IMG/VR virus record: IMGVR_UViG_3300031963_012095
Span: 1-28,766 of that record
DNA: 28,766 nt
DNA from: a virus
Strand: one strand, 5' to 3'
Shown: positions 12,301-18,147 of the stretch, one piece after another
Layout of the letters: every line of letters begins with the position of its first letter
How positions within the stretch are numbered: the first letter of the stretch is position 1
Notes under the pieces: model-generated
The model's input: the letters and a program-made list of their open reading frames with translations, nothing else
Database searches by the model: none
Told to the model about the DNA's origin: nothing
Made by a program: the position numbers and the translations under genes

Positions 12301-14760
12301 AATGCAACGCAATTGAACTTCGTCAATATGCCATATGCAAATACAAATAGTGTAAATAGTTATTTTATATGGTCTGATGCATCAAGCGTTGCCAATAATG
12401 ACACAACGCACATATTAATATATGGGGCAGGGAATACAAATACTATTACTATTGGTATTAATGAAACATCAGGTACATACACTGGTGCAGACATTATTGG
12501 TGTAGGGCACGGAATTTTTAATAGTTTAGGTAGATATATTGGAAAAATCGCATCGGTCAATACCGTTGCAAACACATTTACACTGGCATCTCCATCACGC
12601 ATCAATGTAGTTGGCGAATTTTACTATTACGCACCAAATCCGCATTTAGTAGTATTTAACGGTGCTGATATCGCATTAAGTAAAACTCAACAAATTATTA
12701 ATACAGATAACACTTCTCGAATCAGTGTAATTGATTACGCTTCATCAGTGGTTGGAGTAACAAGTTCGCCAGAAGTGTTTGGTACAATACTTGGTCAATC
12801 TTCAAGCATTGGTAATTCGTATTTGGCATCGTATTCTGGACCTGTAGATAATAATAAACTGCGATTTATTTATCCTGGCGATGTTATTCGTACACGAGAT
12901 GCAAATGATGGAAATGCATTTGCAATACGAGACAATGATATTGTTGGACAGGTTGTGCAAATAAATTACACTTCCTCTGGCGGAAGTGTAACCACGACAT
13001 TGCCAATTTTGTCTGCGCTCTCGGTTCAAAAAGTTCGTGTACATCGAAAGCACGTTAATTCAGAGTTTATTGGACAAATGCCTGGAACAATTAACGCAAA
13101 AATCACTATAGGAGGAATGGGTGGCACACAAGCAACTATTTATGGTGTTGGTACTCGCTTTTTCTTGTTGACACGGGATTACTTAAATAGAAATAACATG
13201 AACGGTACAGGGTTTTATGTTAAAAGCAGTACAAGTAATACATGGACAAAAATTGGCACAATATTTGATGTAATAAGCGACACTGAGATGATTGTGACGT
13301 TGTCGGCAACCACAATATCCGACTTTGCTAGCGCATCATTTAATGGCGGATATTCAATGCGGTCAATTCCAGGCGTTGGTTTGATTAATATTACATCAAC
13401 AGGAATTGTCAGAGGTCAATCATTAGGCGTTCAACCTATTTTTAACCAACAACTTTATCCTGGTTGTGTAATAACAGTATTTTCAATAGGGAATTCAAAT
13501 CCTGATGGACAGTATCGTGTAGTAGATATTCATTCAGACACCGTAATGCAAATAACTAATGTCGATGGCAGTCCATACACAGGTGGATTAAAATTAAGTC
13601 GCAATTTTAATATTGAATATGTGTATGATGAATATCCGTTGATAGACACAGGGTTGGCAACTTTTACCAATCAAGATTGGCAACCAATGGGGTTGACTGA
13701 CGGTCCGATTAACGATATTACCACAACACAAAATGGTACTTTAGTTATCAGTGGCAGTTTTTATAGTTGGATAGATGCATCTTATGTGGGAACAAACGCC
13801 AACTATAATCTTGTTAGACGCAACGTAGGAAATATTGCAAAAATCACGCCGTTAATTTCTGATGGCAAATTGTTTGATGCGTATGCATCGCCAATTGTTG
13901 GCACTTCCTACAATAAAAATGGATTTAATGGTGGCGTTAATGTTGTGCGAGATATAACCGACATTAATCCAATCAATGGATATGTAGGGAGTGGTGACAA
14001 ATTACTTATCGGCGGTACATTTACAGGTTCGCTAAATAACGACTCTGTTACTCACGGCGTGGCATATGCGGAGGGTTCCACTATATCTGGAAATCTTCAA
14101 ACAATCGTAAACGCAGACATCGTGTTTCCTGTGGCTCGCAGTAACTTAAATCTTATTCGCTCGCAAACAACAGCAATTGCGTCAACAAATCGCATGCGTA
14201 AATATTACACAAATCCAATTACCAACATACTTGATGGTATATCAGGTTCGAATATTGCAATTGTGCATCATGGATTTGCAAATAATAGTGTTGATGTCAG
14301 CACTATTCAGAACAAAATGCAATATTTCTCATTACGCATTCGAGGAAACGCATCGGTATATCCTATTATTCGCATTCGCAATAGCCAATTAAATCGCACA
14401 ATTTACGAATTGTATCAAACTGAAACGGGTGCAAGAATTCGATTTGATAACGCAGGTTTGCGAGTGTTGGCTTACGAAGAAATTGTTATTAATTTAATAC
14501 CTGGTCAACGGTCAATCACATCAAACATTCGTGGTAATATGATTTCGTTTATAAGTCCAACATCTAATTTTGTTGATTGGATTTTGCTTGGCGCAAACAA
14601 TTCTGCAGGAAAGTATACACAATCGTATGACGATTATCGAATTAACGTTATTGGCATTCACGCTCAAGAAGGAATGAACATTACCGTAAATTACATCCCT
14701 CGGTTCTGGTCATTTGATGCAAACAACATGTTCTTTGGCACAACAAAGGCTGGACTATGA
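3397..14760 (+). CDS. Giant distal tail (Dit-like) protein with split Sipho_tail domain and about 18 beta modules
   Basis: This 3,787-residue protein starts at ATG 3397 after TAGGAG. Residues 17-90 (NLIANPSFE ... RGSYSLKIN) look like a CBM4/9-type jelly roll; a related strand (DLYIDGIQFVD) occurs near 645. Residues 801-915 carry the Sipho_tail/Dit signature: MPEIATTALEYGI, RRSLINLLKF, ITYIGGLEFSG, LGLRFLSADPYFY. The C-terminal Dit part is at about 3630-3787: NRTIYELY, LIPGQRSITSNIRGN, WILLGANN, PRFWS. Between them lie propeller-like repeats (about 988-1330 and 3427-3565; VVGGNF, LLIGGTF). There are also many degenerate modules of the form LVGxxLYTxxGxFIGxVxSASSATxxTLxxxA. The Dit part should join tube and hub at the tail tip; the insertion may extend outward as a fibre or adhesin, which is inference. 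Its TGA overlaps the next ATG. Confidence 0.85.
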   Translation: MGLWDILVPSEPGVLHNLIANPSFEYDNNEIDVARLNPPSGGSTVAEIASFRTLPANTGITYWTALKGAGVARSSSWASRGSYSLKINAGTSTNGGTVYDPRLSSPSPSVGVSVSEVAPSDNIPPAWSNIPASRQFHVAVFGLTDTGMALANGISDTQFYYNTDTEDIVAYPTMDAKRGHTTPYFSSLPSITSNPGKSIKVVISGGQDSTANATIRGWAVWYSMDTTTTKRYVLASIVPASADVGTSTTVFIHKVINQVNVDTVLTPTLCTGKIYMYPFAVDGEYIVKGVNTSFLTECPAGTDLYVLADINQPNGEKQFLGRVADQGKVTVTGGNTVSVTAGGDSVTVSGFPTAPFLVGREIYTSAGVLIGTVKRALSNTSAILESNATINYSGSYQYSVATQTEIRIQQKSTTTPIGFDFYRMVSTNVQSYPDNPIGAISAFSCNPSSNTNFLPASMGINCSAPYFGITNNTFANNTYKHHLYLDWYLSSPNLINPNATYTDTGARWKVMLVNITSDAIQPAGLTITTQRGNVSATITNASGFAQGDCIYTTNYEFVGEIKTINGNSITFYNLAFISLTASAFRKLAFNAGTSLGTLDASNATQLNAKRMGLRTKFLVTPPSGDTSRMQLRFQYTGTTSDADLYIDGIQFVDSGMIWRSYDYYGNSLNTYVNPPQFSDWNWDDVDFSYVDGDVPGAIWADTMPTQSGTYSNTFPYFTNDGVWHADFDEYDSSQSGHGMGTPRFRQQYQWRNEAKPVYGVSVPGLSQSSLLTQTFTTGFWASLDTDNINVVVEPTISGTGMPEIATTALEYGITDGGFVQRQVARMRNMQFNVTISAKSWVGLHANRRSLINLLKFDQLAQQGERMLRYTGADTPVVTRITYIGGLEFSGVQTQSFTEVLGLRFLSADPYFYTEVPFTQNVSPSSTLNESASVYYKLGNASEWTPLNFHKNEMTLTADELIVNGESTPQLQSQNAFWDLQFAPSIPKAIGWLQSPSGNVSTLVVGGNFAYPFSTIAFFYVSGFTPDTKSPASKISFNTGLGTLTSNTVSAIVTFSDFEAIQNSDVGKFLFVGGDYLGKIASVQSSTQCTLTENAVTTYASQPYQKVTLSTVDINTNPTQVYGKQLFQLTGGSAVGNASVNAIYQESANSILVVGDFYQVIDFGDRTPNTNLNTSDVFVNDGKVNTTVRFGSNNISTQYPYFRIARFVMNDNGRIVAYPVDSQFEYDSVSNTYRSLLFNQINNQGLNAITQSPSGYTFVGGDVNTSIIPLDDTLTNTFAPYPAYRGPSAFARTSSQSNVYTINPNIVTQNNINSLEYAGFVGYQLGVSRFGTLTTNVGSHLVTVGNAFNSSGVLFDGTPFTTADIGKLIFTDVGIYVGQIASIAGGATSSTVALLASPAQVQFTEVGFSVLGDIKSLTTDKKANGANVFAVIDSSGENIEYRASLYAYVPNAKNVGKMSFVDGSTSVALVGSTFATALGTNNQGKIQCSISSDVVKGDKTNFTVNMVGNYLTTSDGSYIGQVKVVNNATQLTLTRNAFVDVGQVITNDFLSKFKGLVSVATNNRGNPLSTINGSPTSGQRVNFSIPEVTAGSYFYLYYPSSQTTAECEQIASVSTTGNGSITLTTNSKSKVDINKTVNRTPVTNWIVWPTNQIYENFNVITNKIFTDGDGYLLRGGQLRTVVEDSTVLPSGVAKLRTPSSYTTSTTQYLGTNYNAYTLYTSKASDAAIVNFDSLGSNLILNSIVRRKFDASSSVKATAYDPTISSDAVTGFGNVFASYSFGTIAPIFDNDGATNSFSVSGTTISSGITVVSNRHFYARVNDRIVYFGKTTGTNTLGTNYYGDVINASRQWWSLPDTTNTLPDANSTKLVKGIGTIKSGSNLVNGTGTLFSQYDVGRSVYTFQNNKWIFICVINGFTNTTLVTTTAQQYSWMGNIDYWLSGGSPVSTDNNVTWYPYQFAFPLGGQLGYEYLSNTAFGMETSSTQPTISGANAIINVINNPVPVGLRANVYELYAYLMNTPPSINNIQPNVTGQWTWIGTISSTTANTITISAFSGATTNITVLASSLNRGTLSSTSTVNAYQLIGRRIYRSNGVFIGVVEKALSNTVVQFLNNAPSTYAGTFYYMYNFPNLDNRGTPLSIVRAVTIQTNVPSSYQKNDELYTYASASNPVLQYLGTIQQVFPVNSSNVEVSYMPYWATPNNIIDSSNVYLSGLTADSNGNVVQNTSGSATILKASKSLKASQDANYFADVIGVVRTVSPNPYNVEQTARISWDQAADDFDSTIPSIHQVEPIYDATVTATANTNTLTFNQVVRSLSNTSAVTAGFSYTLSGSPNTIQNKSLFRPDGRYMGSSTTAGTTGTLLFGTSNNANTASSFAYMDYSSLGTITFNSTSSDIGTYTQNGGIALSVLDGKALFRASDGAFIGIVNYTYSTNGIRLTANALATVSNGTFAYANASKLNTITTSTSSTSVTVVGGGYSYGSATSVTQFSLLNRSLFRSFASPNINSPFDMFFGNVTSVTQNATTNTATLTANSRGNVTNESFIHMPFSGTGNTIVNNATLTTTGNIISTVAGNTAFTVAGTPTATSLVGSALYTNVGGLFIGIVRSASSATAGTFEEGAATTTTNALYRHASTPSFTLAGTNTPANVAIFRNTGEFMGIRRGNVQANFSRHPRFINTTASTYIYANTTQTGANTTAGNTITVALGSRSVTVAGTPTATDLVGSALYTIAGAFVGIVQSASSATSATLESGAVTAMSASTYNYTFSTVAITNTSTSSNIVTTIGTGISLSTFIGQAIFTLGTPTSGTDWNYVYIGTVVDVGTNQLILSSNATININDPLGKVIIYAPSTIAMQLRTANQQSTASFSTISTTSGSTALTVYGQPDAYSLVGKTLFQSDGITSVGTVVSATSATQAVLSSNAPATYFGNYQYTSSQSISPLVTTTNVPVSVFANTTAIWQTDGSYMGILGGAINATQLNFVNMPYANTNSVNSYFIWSDASSVANNDTTHILIYGAGNTNTITIGINETSGTYTGADIIGVGHGIFNSLGRYIGKIASVNTVANTFTLASPSRINVVGEFYYYAPNPHLVVFNGADIALSKTQQIINTDNTSRISVIDYASSVVGVTSSPEVFGTILGQSSSIGNSYLASYSGPVDNNKLRFIYPGDVIRTRDANDGNAFAIRDNDIVGQVVQINYTSSGGSVTTTLPILSALSVQKVRVHRKHVNSEFIGQMPGTINAKITIGGMGGTQATIYGVGTRFFLLTRDYLNRNNMNGTGFYVKSSTSNTWTKIGTIFDVISDTEMIVTLSATTISDFASASFNGGYSMRSIPGVGLINITSTGIVRGQSLGVQPIFNQQLYPGCVITVFSIGNSNPDGQYRVVDIHSDTVMQITNVDGSPYTGGLKLSRNFNIEYVYDEYPLIDTGLATFTNQDWQPMGLTDGPINDITTTQNGTLVISGSFYSWIDASYVGTNANYNLVRRNVGNIAKITPLISDGKLFDAYASPIVGTSYNKNGFNGGVNVVRDITDINPINGYVGSGDKLLIGGTFTGSLNNDSVTHGVAYAEGSTISGNLQTIVNADIVFPVARSNLNLIRSQTTAIASTNRMRKYYTNPITNILDGISGSNIAIVHHGFANNSVDVSTIQNKMQYFSLRIRGNASVYPIIRIRNSQLNRTIYELYQTETGARIRFDNAGLRVLAYEEIVINLIPGQRSITSNIRGNMISFISPTSNFVDWILLGANNSAGKYTQSYDDYRINVIGIHAQEGMNITVNYIPRFWSFDANNMFFGTTKAGL
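11119..11690 (+). repeat. Higher-order tandem repeat of two beta modules (399-bp period) inside the giant tail gene
   Basis: The module containing AGTPTATSLVGSALYT (from about 11122) recurs as AGTPTATDLVGSALYT (from about 11521), exactly 399 bases or 133 codons later. Both continue into GIV(R/Q)SASSAT. Between them is a second module type ending in a Tyr-rich strand (STYIYANT). It starts with a motif (FRNTGEFMG) that is echoed at about 10420 (FRPDGRYMG) and 12260 (WQTDGSYMG). DNA identity is clearly lower than protein identity, so the duplication is not recent. Confidence 0.7.
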
Positions 14761-15971
14761 TATTTCCAAATGCAAAGTACGAAATATTTGTATGCGATAA
14801 TCTCGGTAACATTATTGCGCCATTTAACGTGGTAGATTTCAATTTGTTTATCGAATTGTCAATTACTCGTGCAGTTGGTGAAATAGGTGCGTGCTACATT
14901 CGATTAAGTGGTGGCTCAAATAGTGCTGCGGTACTGACATTCATGTCACGATTTGGCATGTTGAAAAAAGACACCATTTTGGTGATTTACCGCACTGTCG
15001 GCAACCAACGAATGTTGTTGCTTGATACTGTATGGTTTGTGCGGTCAATTGAACAATTTCGTGAAGCAACAGGTTCATTTGTAATCAAGATGACTGCGTA
15101 TGATACAAACTACTTGCTTGCCAGTCGCATCACTAGCGCACAGTTTGGCAATAAACCCGAAACAGCGTATAAGGACATAACCAACTCAAACATAATGTTT
15201 GATTTAGTAAGAAACAATATTGGTTCTAACGCAGGAATTCGAAGATTGGCAAACTTCAGTGAGGGACGAGAACTAAGTAATTACGGTTATAAGATTAATC
15301 ATTACACAGATAATAAGGGAATGCCTTTTGCATATGCAAACTTACTTACTGCATTACAAGAATTGTCGCAAATGACGCAAGTACCTGTTGATGTAAACGA
15401 AACTCTTGCGCCTGTGTATTTTGATACAATTGCCACTAGTTCTAATCAGTATGTATTCACGCAATTTCCAAATCAACGAGGTGTTGATAGGCGTTTTATT
15501 GATGGAAGCAACAAAGCTGTGTTGTTAAGTGATACATCAAGCCAATTACAAGATATTCGTCTCATAGTTGATTGGCAAGAAGAAAAAACCGCAGTTATCA
15601 GTGTATATCAAGCGTTGTCAGGTAATGTTCAAGTTATTTCAAGTGCAACATTTATTGACAAAACACGTATTGCAAATTCGCCGTTTTCATATCGAGAAGT
15701 GTTATTACAAGCCAAAACATCAAGTGTTGCAGGTGAAGCGGAAAAGTTTATCAAAGAACCGATTAATTATCCTATGTATGCGGTATACGCAACAATACAA
15801 GATTCCCCAGGCTTTTTATTTGGTATTGACTGGGGGTATGGTGATTTTGTCACAATCAATGCATTTGGGTCTATTGTAGACGTAAGAATTAATGCCATCT
15901 CAATTACGGTGACAAATAAGTCAGAACAAATTGCTACGCAAATGCAAGTGTCGGAGGCATACACACAATGA
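14757..15971 (+). CDS. Tail hub / Tal-like protein, siphovirus Gp37-like
   Basis: A 404-residue protein whose ATG overlaps the previous stop (ATGA), implying translational coupling. The N-terminal half has features of the Siphovirus ReqiPepy6 Gp37-like family (PF14594): a beta-rich opening, then LLLDTVWFVRSIEQFREATG and a stretch with KMTAYDTNYLLASRITSA. The C-terminus (FGIDWGYGDFVTINAFGSIVDVRINAISITV) resembles the closing strands of hub domains, where bound loops are followed by a long beta hairpin. Such proteins form the trimeric hub at the tail tip beneath Dit and close the channel until infection. The neighbours (Dit-like before, tip protein after) agree. No peptidase motif is visible, so it is probably a structural hub without a tail lysin domain. 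Confidence 0.75.
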   Translation: MIFPNAKYEIFVCDNLGNIIAPFNVVDFNLFIELSITRAVGEIGACYIRLSGGSNSAAVLTFMSRFGMLKKDTILVIYRTVGNQRMLLLDTVWFVRSIEQFREATGSFVIKMTAYDTNYLLASRITSAQFGNKPETAYKDITNSNIMFDLVRNNIGSNAGIRRLANFSEGRELSNYGYKINHYTDNKGMPFAYANLLTALQELSQMTQVPVDVNETLAPVYFDTIATSSNQYVFTQFPNQRGVDRRFIDGSNKAVLLSDTSSQLQDIRLIVDWQEEKTAVISVYQALSGNVQVISSATFIDKTRIANSPFSYREVLLQAKTSSVAGEAEKFIKEPINYPMYAVYATIQDSPGFLFGIDWGYGDFVTINAFGSIVDVRINAISITVTNKSEQIATQMQVSEAYTQ

Positions 15972-16486
15972 CCGACCCAATGATTCGTCAAGTAAACGCA
16001 TTAAATCGAACGGTTGGCAGACTTCAGTCAGCGCATACCCTTGCGTTTACTCAGGAAATGTCGTATATAACATTAACTAACTCGGAATCGCAAATAACTG
16101 ACCCATTTGCGTGGACATTTTTACAGTGGGGATATGCAAGTAACAGTTCTGCGAGTGATAATGGAATTGAAACACAATTTCCATTTTCTGAAGGTTCGTC
16201 TTTTTTATATACACCTCGTCAAGGGTATTACAACGCTACAGTAACGTTGTCTTTTGACAACATTCCAACCACACTAATTATGAGATTGTATATTAACGAT
16301 GTTATTATTAATCAGTTGCAACAAACAGGAAACACTTCAAATACGTTTTCATTTATTTTTTTTGCTGAAGAAAATGACATCATACAATTTGCTTTTAATA
16401 GCGACGTTAATACTGCGGTTTTGAGTGTTGCGCCAAGTGTTTACTACGCAGGTTCGCCATTGTTGATTATTACCAAAATAGTGTAG
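15968..16486 (+). CDS. Probable tail-tip protein with jelly-roll (C1q/TNF-like) domain
   Basis: A 172-residue protein starting at ATG 15968, overlapping the hub gene's stop by ATGA. Residues 1-30 (MIRQVNALNRTVGRLQSAHTL) could be a short coiled coil or trimerisation helix. The rest is beta-rich: YNATVTLSF, LIMRLYINDVIINQL, FSFIFFAEENDIIQFAF and GSPLLIITKIV. The spacing resembles C1q/TNF-like jelly rolls found at the ends of phage receptor-binding proteins. Coupling to the hub gene suggests it sits on the tail tip and may contact the host surface. The fold is inferred from strand pattern only and no specific family is recognised with certainty. Confidence 0.5.
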   Translation: MTDPMIRQVNALNRTVGRLQSAHTLAFTQEMSYITLTNSESQITDPFAWTFLQWGYASNSSASDNGIETQFPFSEGSSFLYTPRQGYYNATVTLSFDNIPTTLIMRLYINDVIINQLQQTGNTSNTFSFIFFAEENDIIQFAFNSDVNTAVLSVAPSVYYAGSPLLIITKIV

Positions 16487-16495
16487 GAGAATAAC

Positions 16496-16909
16496 ATGAT
16501 TAGTAGATTTTTAAATAGAGTGCAACGATTGTATCTAACGTATCCTATTTACGTCAAACATGTTGATTACTATGGAAAAGAATGTGCAATTCCTGAAGAT
16601 GAATCACTTATTGATGAGCCATATTCTAAAGATGAGGCTATGCGAATGGTGCGATTGCGTAGAAATGAATTGCTCGTTGCAACTGATTGGACGCAAATGC
16701 CAGATGTTAATATTGACGACCTTACACGTCAACGATACCGTGAATATCGTCAAGCACTGCGAGATTATCCGCAACTTATTAACCTCGACGATTGGTCTGC
16801 ACCTGCATGGCCAACGTTAATTCTTGATATATCACTAGAAGTTACACCAGAAGTTACACCAGAAGTTACACCAGAAGTTACACCAGAAGTTACACCAGAA
16901 GTTTCTTGA
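16496..16909 (+). CDS. Phage_tail_APC-like tail assembly chaperone with C-terminal EVTP repeats
   Basis: A 137-residue protein with a strong ribosome site (TAGGAG) before ATG 16496. The core VRLRRNELLVATDWTQMPDV, followed by YREYRQALRDYP and a final AWP, is the signature of the Phage_tail_APC family (PF16778), usually found at the end of tail or tail-fibre operons. The family is named as a tail assembly chaperone, but its exact role is poorly defined. The C-terminus is unusual: five perfect EVTP repeats from 12-bp DNA units, then EVS. The TGA stop (16907-16909) lies inside the -35 box of the next promoter, so this gene's end and the following unit are fused. Confidence 0.82.
   Translation: MISRFLNRVQRLYLTYPIYVKHVDYYGKECAIPEDESLIDEPYSKDEAMRMVRLRRNELLVATDWTQMPDVNIDDLTRQRYREYRQALRDYPQLINLDDWSAPAWPTLILDISLEVTPEVTPEVTPEVTPEVTPEVS
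16838..16906 (+). repeat. 12-bp tandem repeat (GAAGTTACACCA) at the end of the APC-like gene
   Basis: Five identical 12-bp units run from 16838 to 16897, followed by a partial sixth (GAAGTT) at 16898-16903. Each unit encodes Glu-Val-Thr-Pro, so gain or loss of units keeps the frame. The perfect identity suggests recent slippage. The array stops three bases before the promoter's -35 box. Confidence 0.95.
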
Positions 16910-16935
16910 CAAAATATATATTTGTGTGATACAAT
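16906..16935 (+). promoter_or_regulatory. Sigma70-type promoter P1
   Basis: The -35 is TTGACA at 16906-16911, then an 18-base spacer and the -10 TACAAT at 16930-16935, with an extended -10 TGA just upstream. The -35 overlaps the stop codon of the preceding gene. Spacer start and leader are nearly identical to P2 and P3. It should drive the gene at 16973. Confidence 0.85.
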
Positions 16936-16972
16936 TAGCCTTGTAGTTGTTACATGAAAGGAACAAACTATC

Positions 16973-17467
16973 ATGGCGAAGTTTAGTCAGTTAGAGATTG
17001 GTCAAGAGTGGGCGTTTTCACAGCACTACCAAGGATATGCTGAAGTGCCATGGGGTGCTGGCAAAGTCGTAATTGTGGACACACAGCCACATTACAAGTT
17101 TAAGTCAAGTCGTTTTGCCACTTCGATGTATCGCCCTGCAAAACAGGGTGAGCGTGGGATGTATGTCAAGGTTCGTTTTGATGGGTATTTGAGCGATGAG
17201 TTTGTGTATGCTCCTCACTTGTTTAAGAAGTGGGATGTATATCAAGAATTGTTGCAAAAGCAAACAGAATTTGCTGATAAGCAACAGCGTGTTTTGGAAG
17301 AAGCGGAGCGGTTTCGTCAAGTAAATCTTGTCCCAAAACTTCGTGATATTGCGGAAATGCTTTCCGAATTGACGCAAACGCCAATTACTCGGTTTGAACT
17401 TGAAAAGTTGCAGTTGCCACATGCAGAATTGTTGCACGAACTGCTTACTGAAAAAACCTACAAGTAA
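16973..17467 (+). CDS. Small phage protein of unknown function, paralogue A
   Basis: A 164-residue protein beginning MAKFSQLEIGQEWAFS; start fixed by AAAGGA 10 bases upstream and by the matching start of its paralogue at 17590. The N-terminal half is a compact beta-rich domain with VPWGAGKVVIVDT, GERGMYVKVRFDG and FVYAPHLFKKWD. The C-terminal half is helical and charged (LLQKQTEFADKQQRVLEE), perhaps a coiled coil. It has its own promoter (P1) and terminator, so it looks like a moron-type unit inserted after the tail operon. I do not recognise a characterised family. The beta domain might be a small nucleic-acid- or protein-binding barrel, but nothing proves it. Confidence 0.8.
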   Translation: MAKFSQLEIGQEWAFSQHYQGYAEVPWGAGKVVIVDTQPHYKFKSSRFATSMYRPAKQGERGMYVKVRFDGYLSDEFVYAPHLFKKWDVYQELLQKQTEFADKQQRVLEEAERFRQVNLVPKLRDIAEMLSELTQTPITRFELEKLQLPHAELLHELLTEKTYK

Positions 17468-17475
17468 ATTATCAA

Positions 17476-17522
17476 CAAGTCCGTCAACGTGTTGAAACAA
17501 CATTTTGGCGGATTTGTTTTTT
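17476..17522 (+). terminator. Intrinsic terminator after paralogue A
   Basis: Arm 17476-17487 (CAAGTCCGTCAA) pairs with 17505-17516 (TTGGCGGATTTG) over 12 bp including two G-U pairs. An inner stem TGTTG/CAACA caps it, and six T follow. The T-run is followed directly by the -35 of promoter P2. Confidence 0.85.
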
Positions 17523-17524
17523 AT

Positions 17525-17552
17525 TTGACAAAATATATATTTGCGTTATAAT
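17525..17552 (+). promoter_or_regulatory. Sigma70-type promoter P2
   Basis: TTGACA at 17525-17530, a 16-base spacer and a consensus TATAAT at 17547-17552. It is nearly identical to P1 and P3 through the spacer and drives the gene at 17590. Both boxes are at consensus, so constitutive transcription by the host housekeeping polymerase is expected unless repressed. Confidence 0.9.
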
Positions 17553-17557
17553 TACTT

Positions 17558-17572
17558 ATGTAGTTGTTACAT
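17558..17572 (+). promoter_or_regulatory. Inverted repeat in the conserved leader (possible operator or 5' hairpin)
   Basis: ATGTA-gttgt-TACAT lies 6-20 bases past the -10 box, around the expected transcription start. The P1 copy (16941-16955) has one changed base in the left arm. The P3 copy diverges in the right arm. It could be a repressor site or a small 5' hairpin; conservation by recent duplication alone is equally possible. Confidence 0.4.
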
Positions 17573-17589
17573 GAAAGGAACAAACTATC

Positions 17590-18132
17590 ATGGCGAAGTT
17601 TAGTGAGTTGGAAATTGGTCAAGAATGGGCTGAATCTGGCGAGCGCACTCCTGCATGGCAAGTGCCATGGAGTGCCAGTCGGGTGGTGATTGTAGACACA
17701 CATCCGTATGACAAGAATTCGTGGAAGAATGTGTATACTCGTGCAAGCAAGGGCACTCGTGGAATGTACGTCAAGGTCAAGGTGCTGGGTTGGGTTAATC
17801 CAACTGTTGATTTGGAAAACGCTCGTGACTCATATGTATACGCTCCTCACTTGTTCATGAAGTGGGATGAGTATAAGGTCAAGTTTGACAAACAAAAAGC
17901 CGACCGTGATGCCTACAACGAGCAACAGTCTAATCGCTTGCGTCATTCGGAGCAAGTCATTCGTCCAAAGGTTGTCAATATGGTTGCGTTAATGACAAAA
18001 ATTCTGCAAGCAGATAATCGTAATCGTATTTCCGAGTATGATTTGAAAGGCATGATTTCAAACCACAATGCTGAAAAGTATGTGGATTTGATGATTCGCT
18101 TGCTCGAAGCCGAGTTGGATAAGTCCAAGTAA
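17590..18132 (+). CDS. Small phage protein of unknown function, paralogue B
   Basis: A 180-residue paralogue of the gene at 16973. Shared blocks in the same order are MAKFSELEIGQEWA, VPWSASRVVIVDTHPY, RGMYVKVKV and YVYAPHLFMKWDEYK, followed by a charged helical tail (KFDKQKADRDAYNEQQ). The tail has diverged strongly between the two, while the N-terminal domain and leader DNA are nearly the same. That points to duplication of a whole promoter-gene unit followed by tail divergence. It has its own promoter (P2) and terminator. AAAGGA lies 10 bases before ATG, the same unusually long spacing as in paralogue A. Function unknown. Confidence 0.8.
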   Translation: MAKFSELEIGQEWAESGERTPAWQVPWSASRVVIVDTHPYDKNSWKNVYTRASKGTRGMYVKVKVLGWVNPTVDLENARDSYVYAPHLFMKWDEYKVKFDKQKADRDAYNEQQSNRLRHSEQVIRPKVVNMVALMTKILQADNRNRISEYDLKGMISNHNAEKYVDLMIRLLEAELDKSK

Positions 18133-18147
18133 GCCAATTTCTCACTA

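Noticed and set aside
7596-12605. Many minus-strand frames of 60-110 codons opposite the giant tail gene
   Set aside because: Shadow frames within a continuous conserved tail gene, without promoters or ribosome sites.
15968-16909. Possible diversity-generating retroelement target near the tail tip genes
   Set aside because: No reverse transcriptase, template repeat or adenine-biased variable region was seen in the window.
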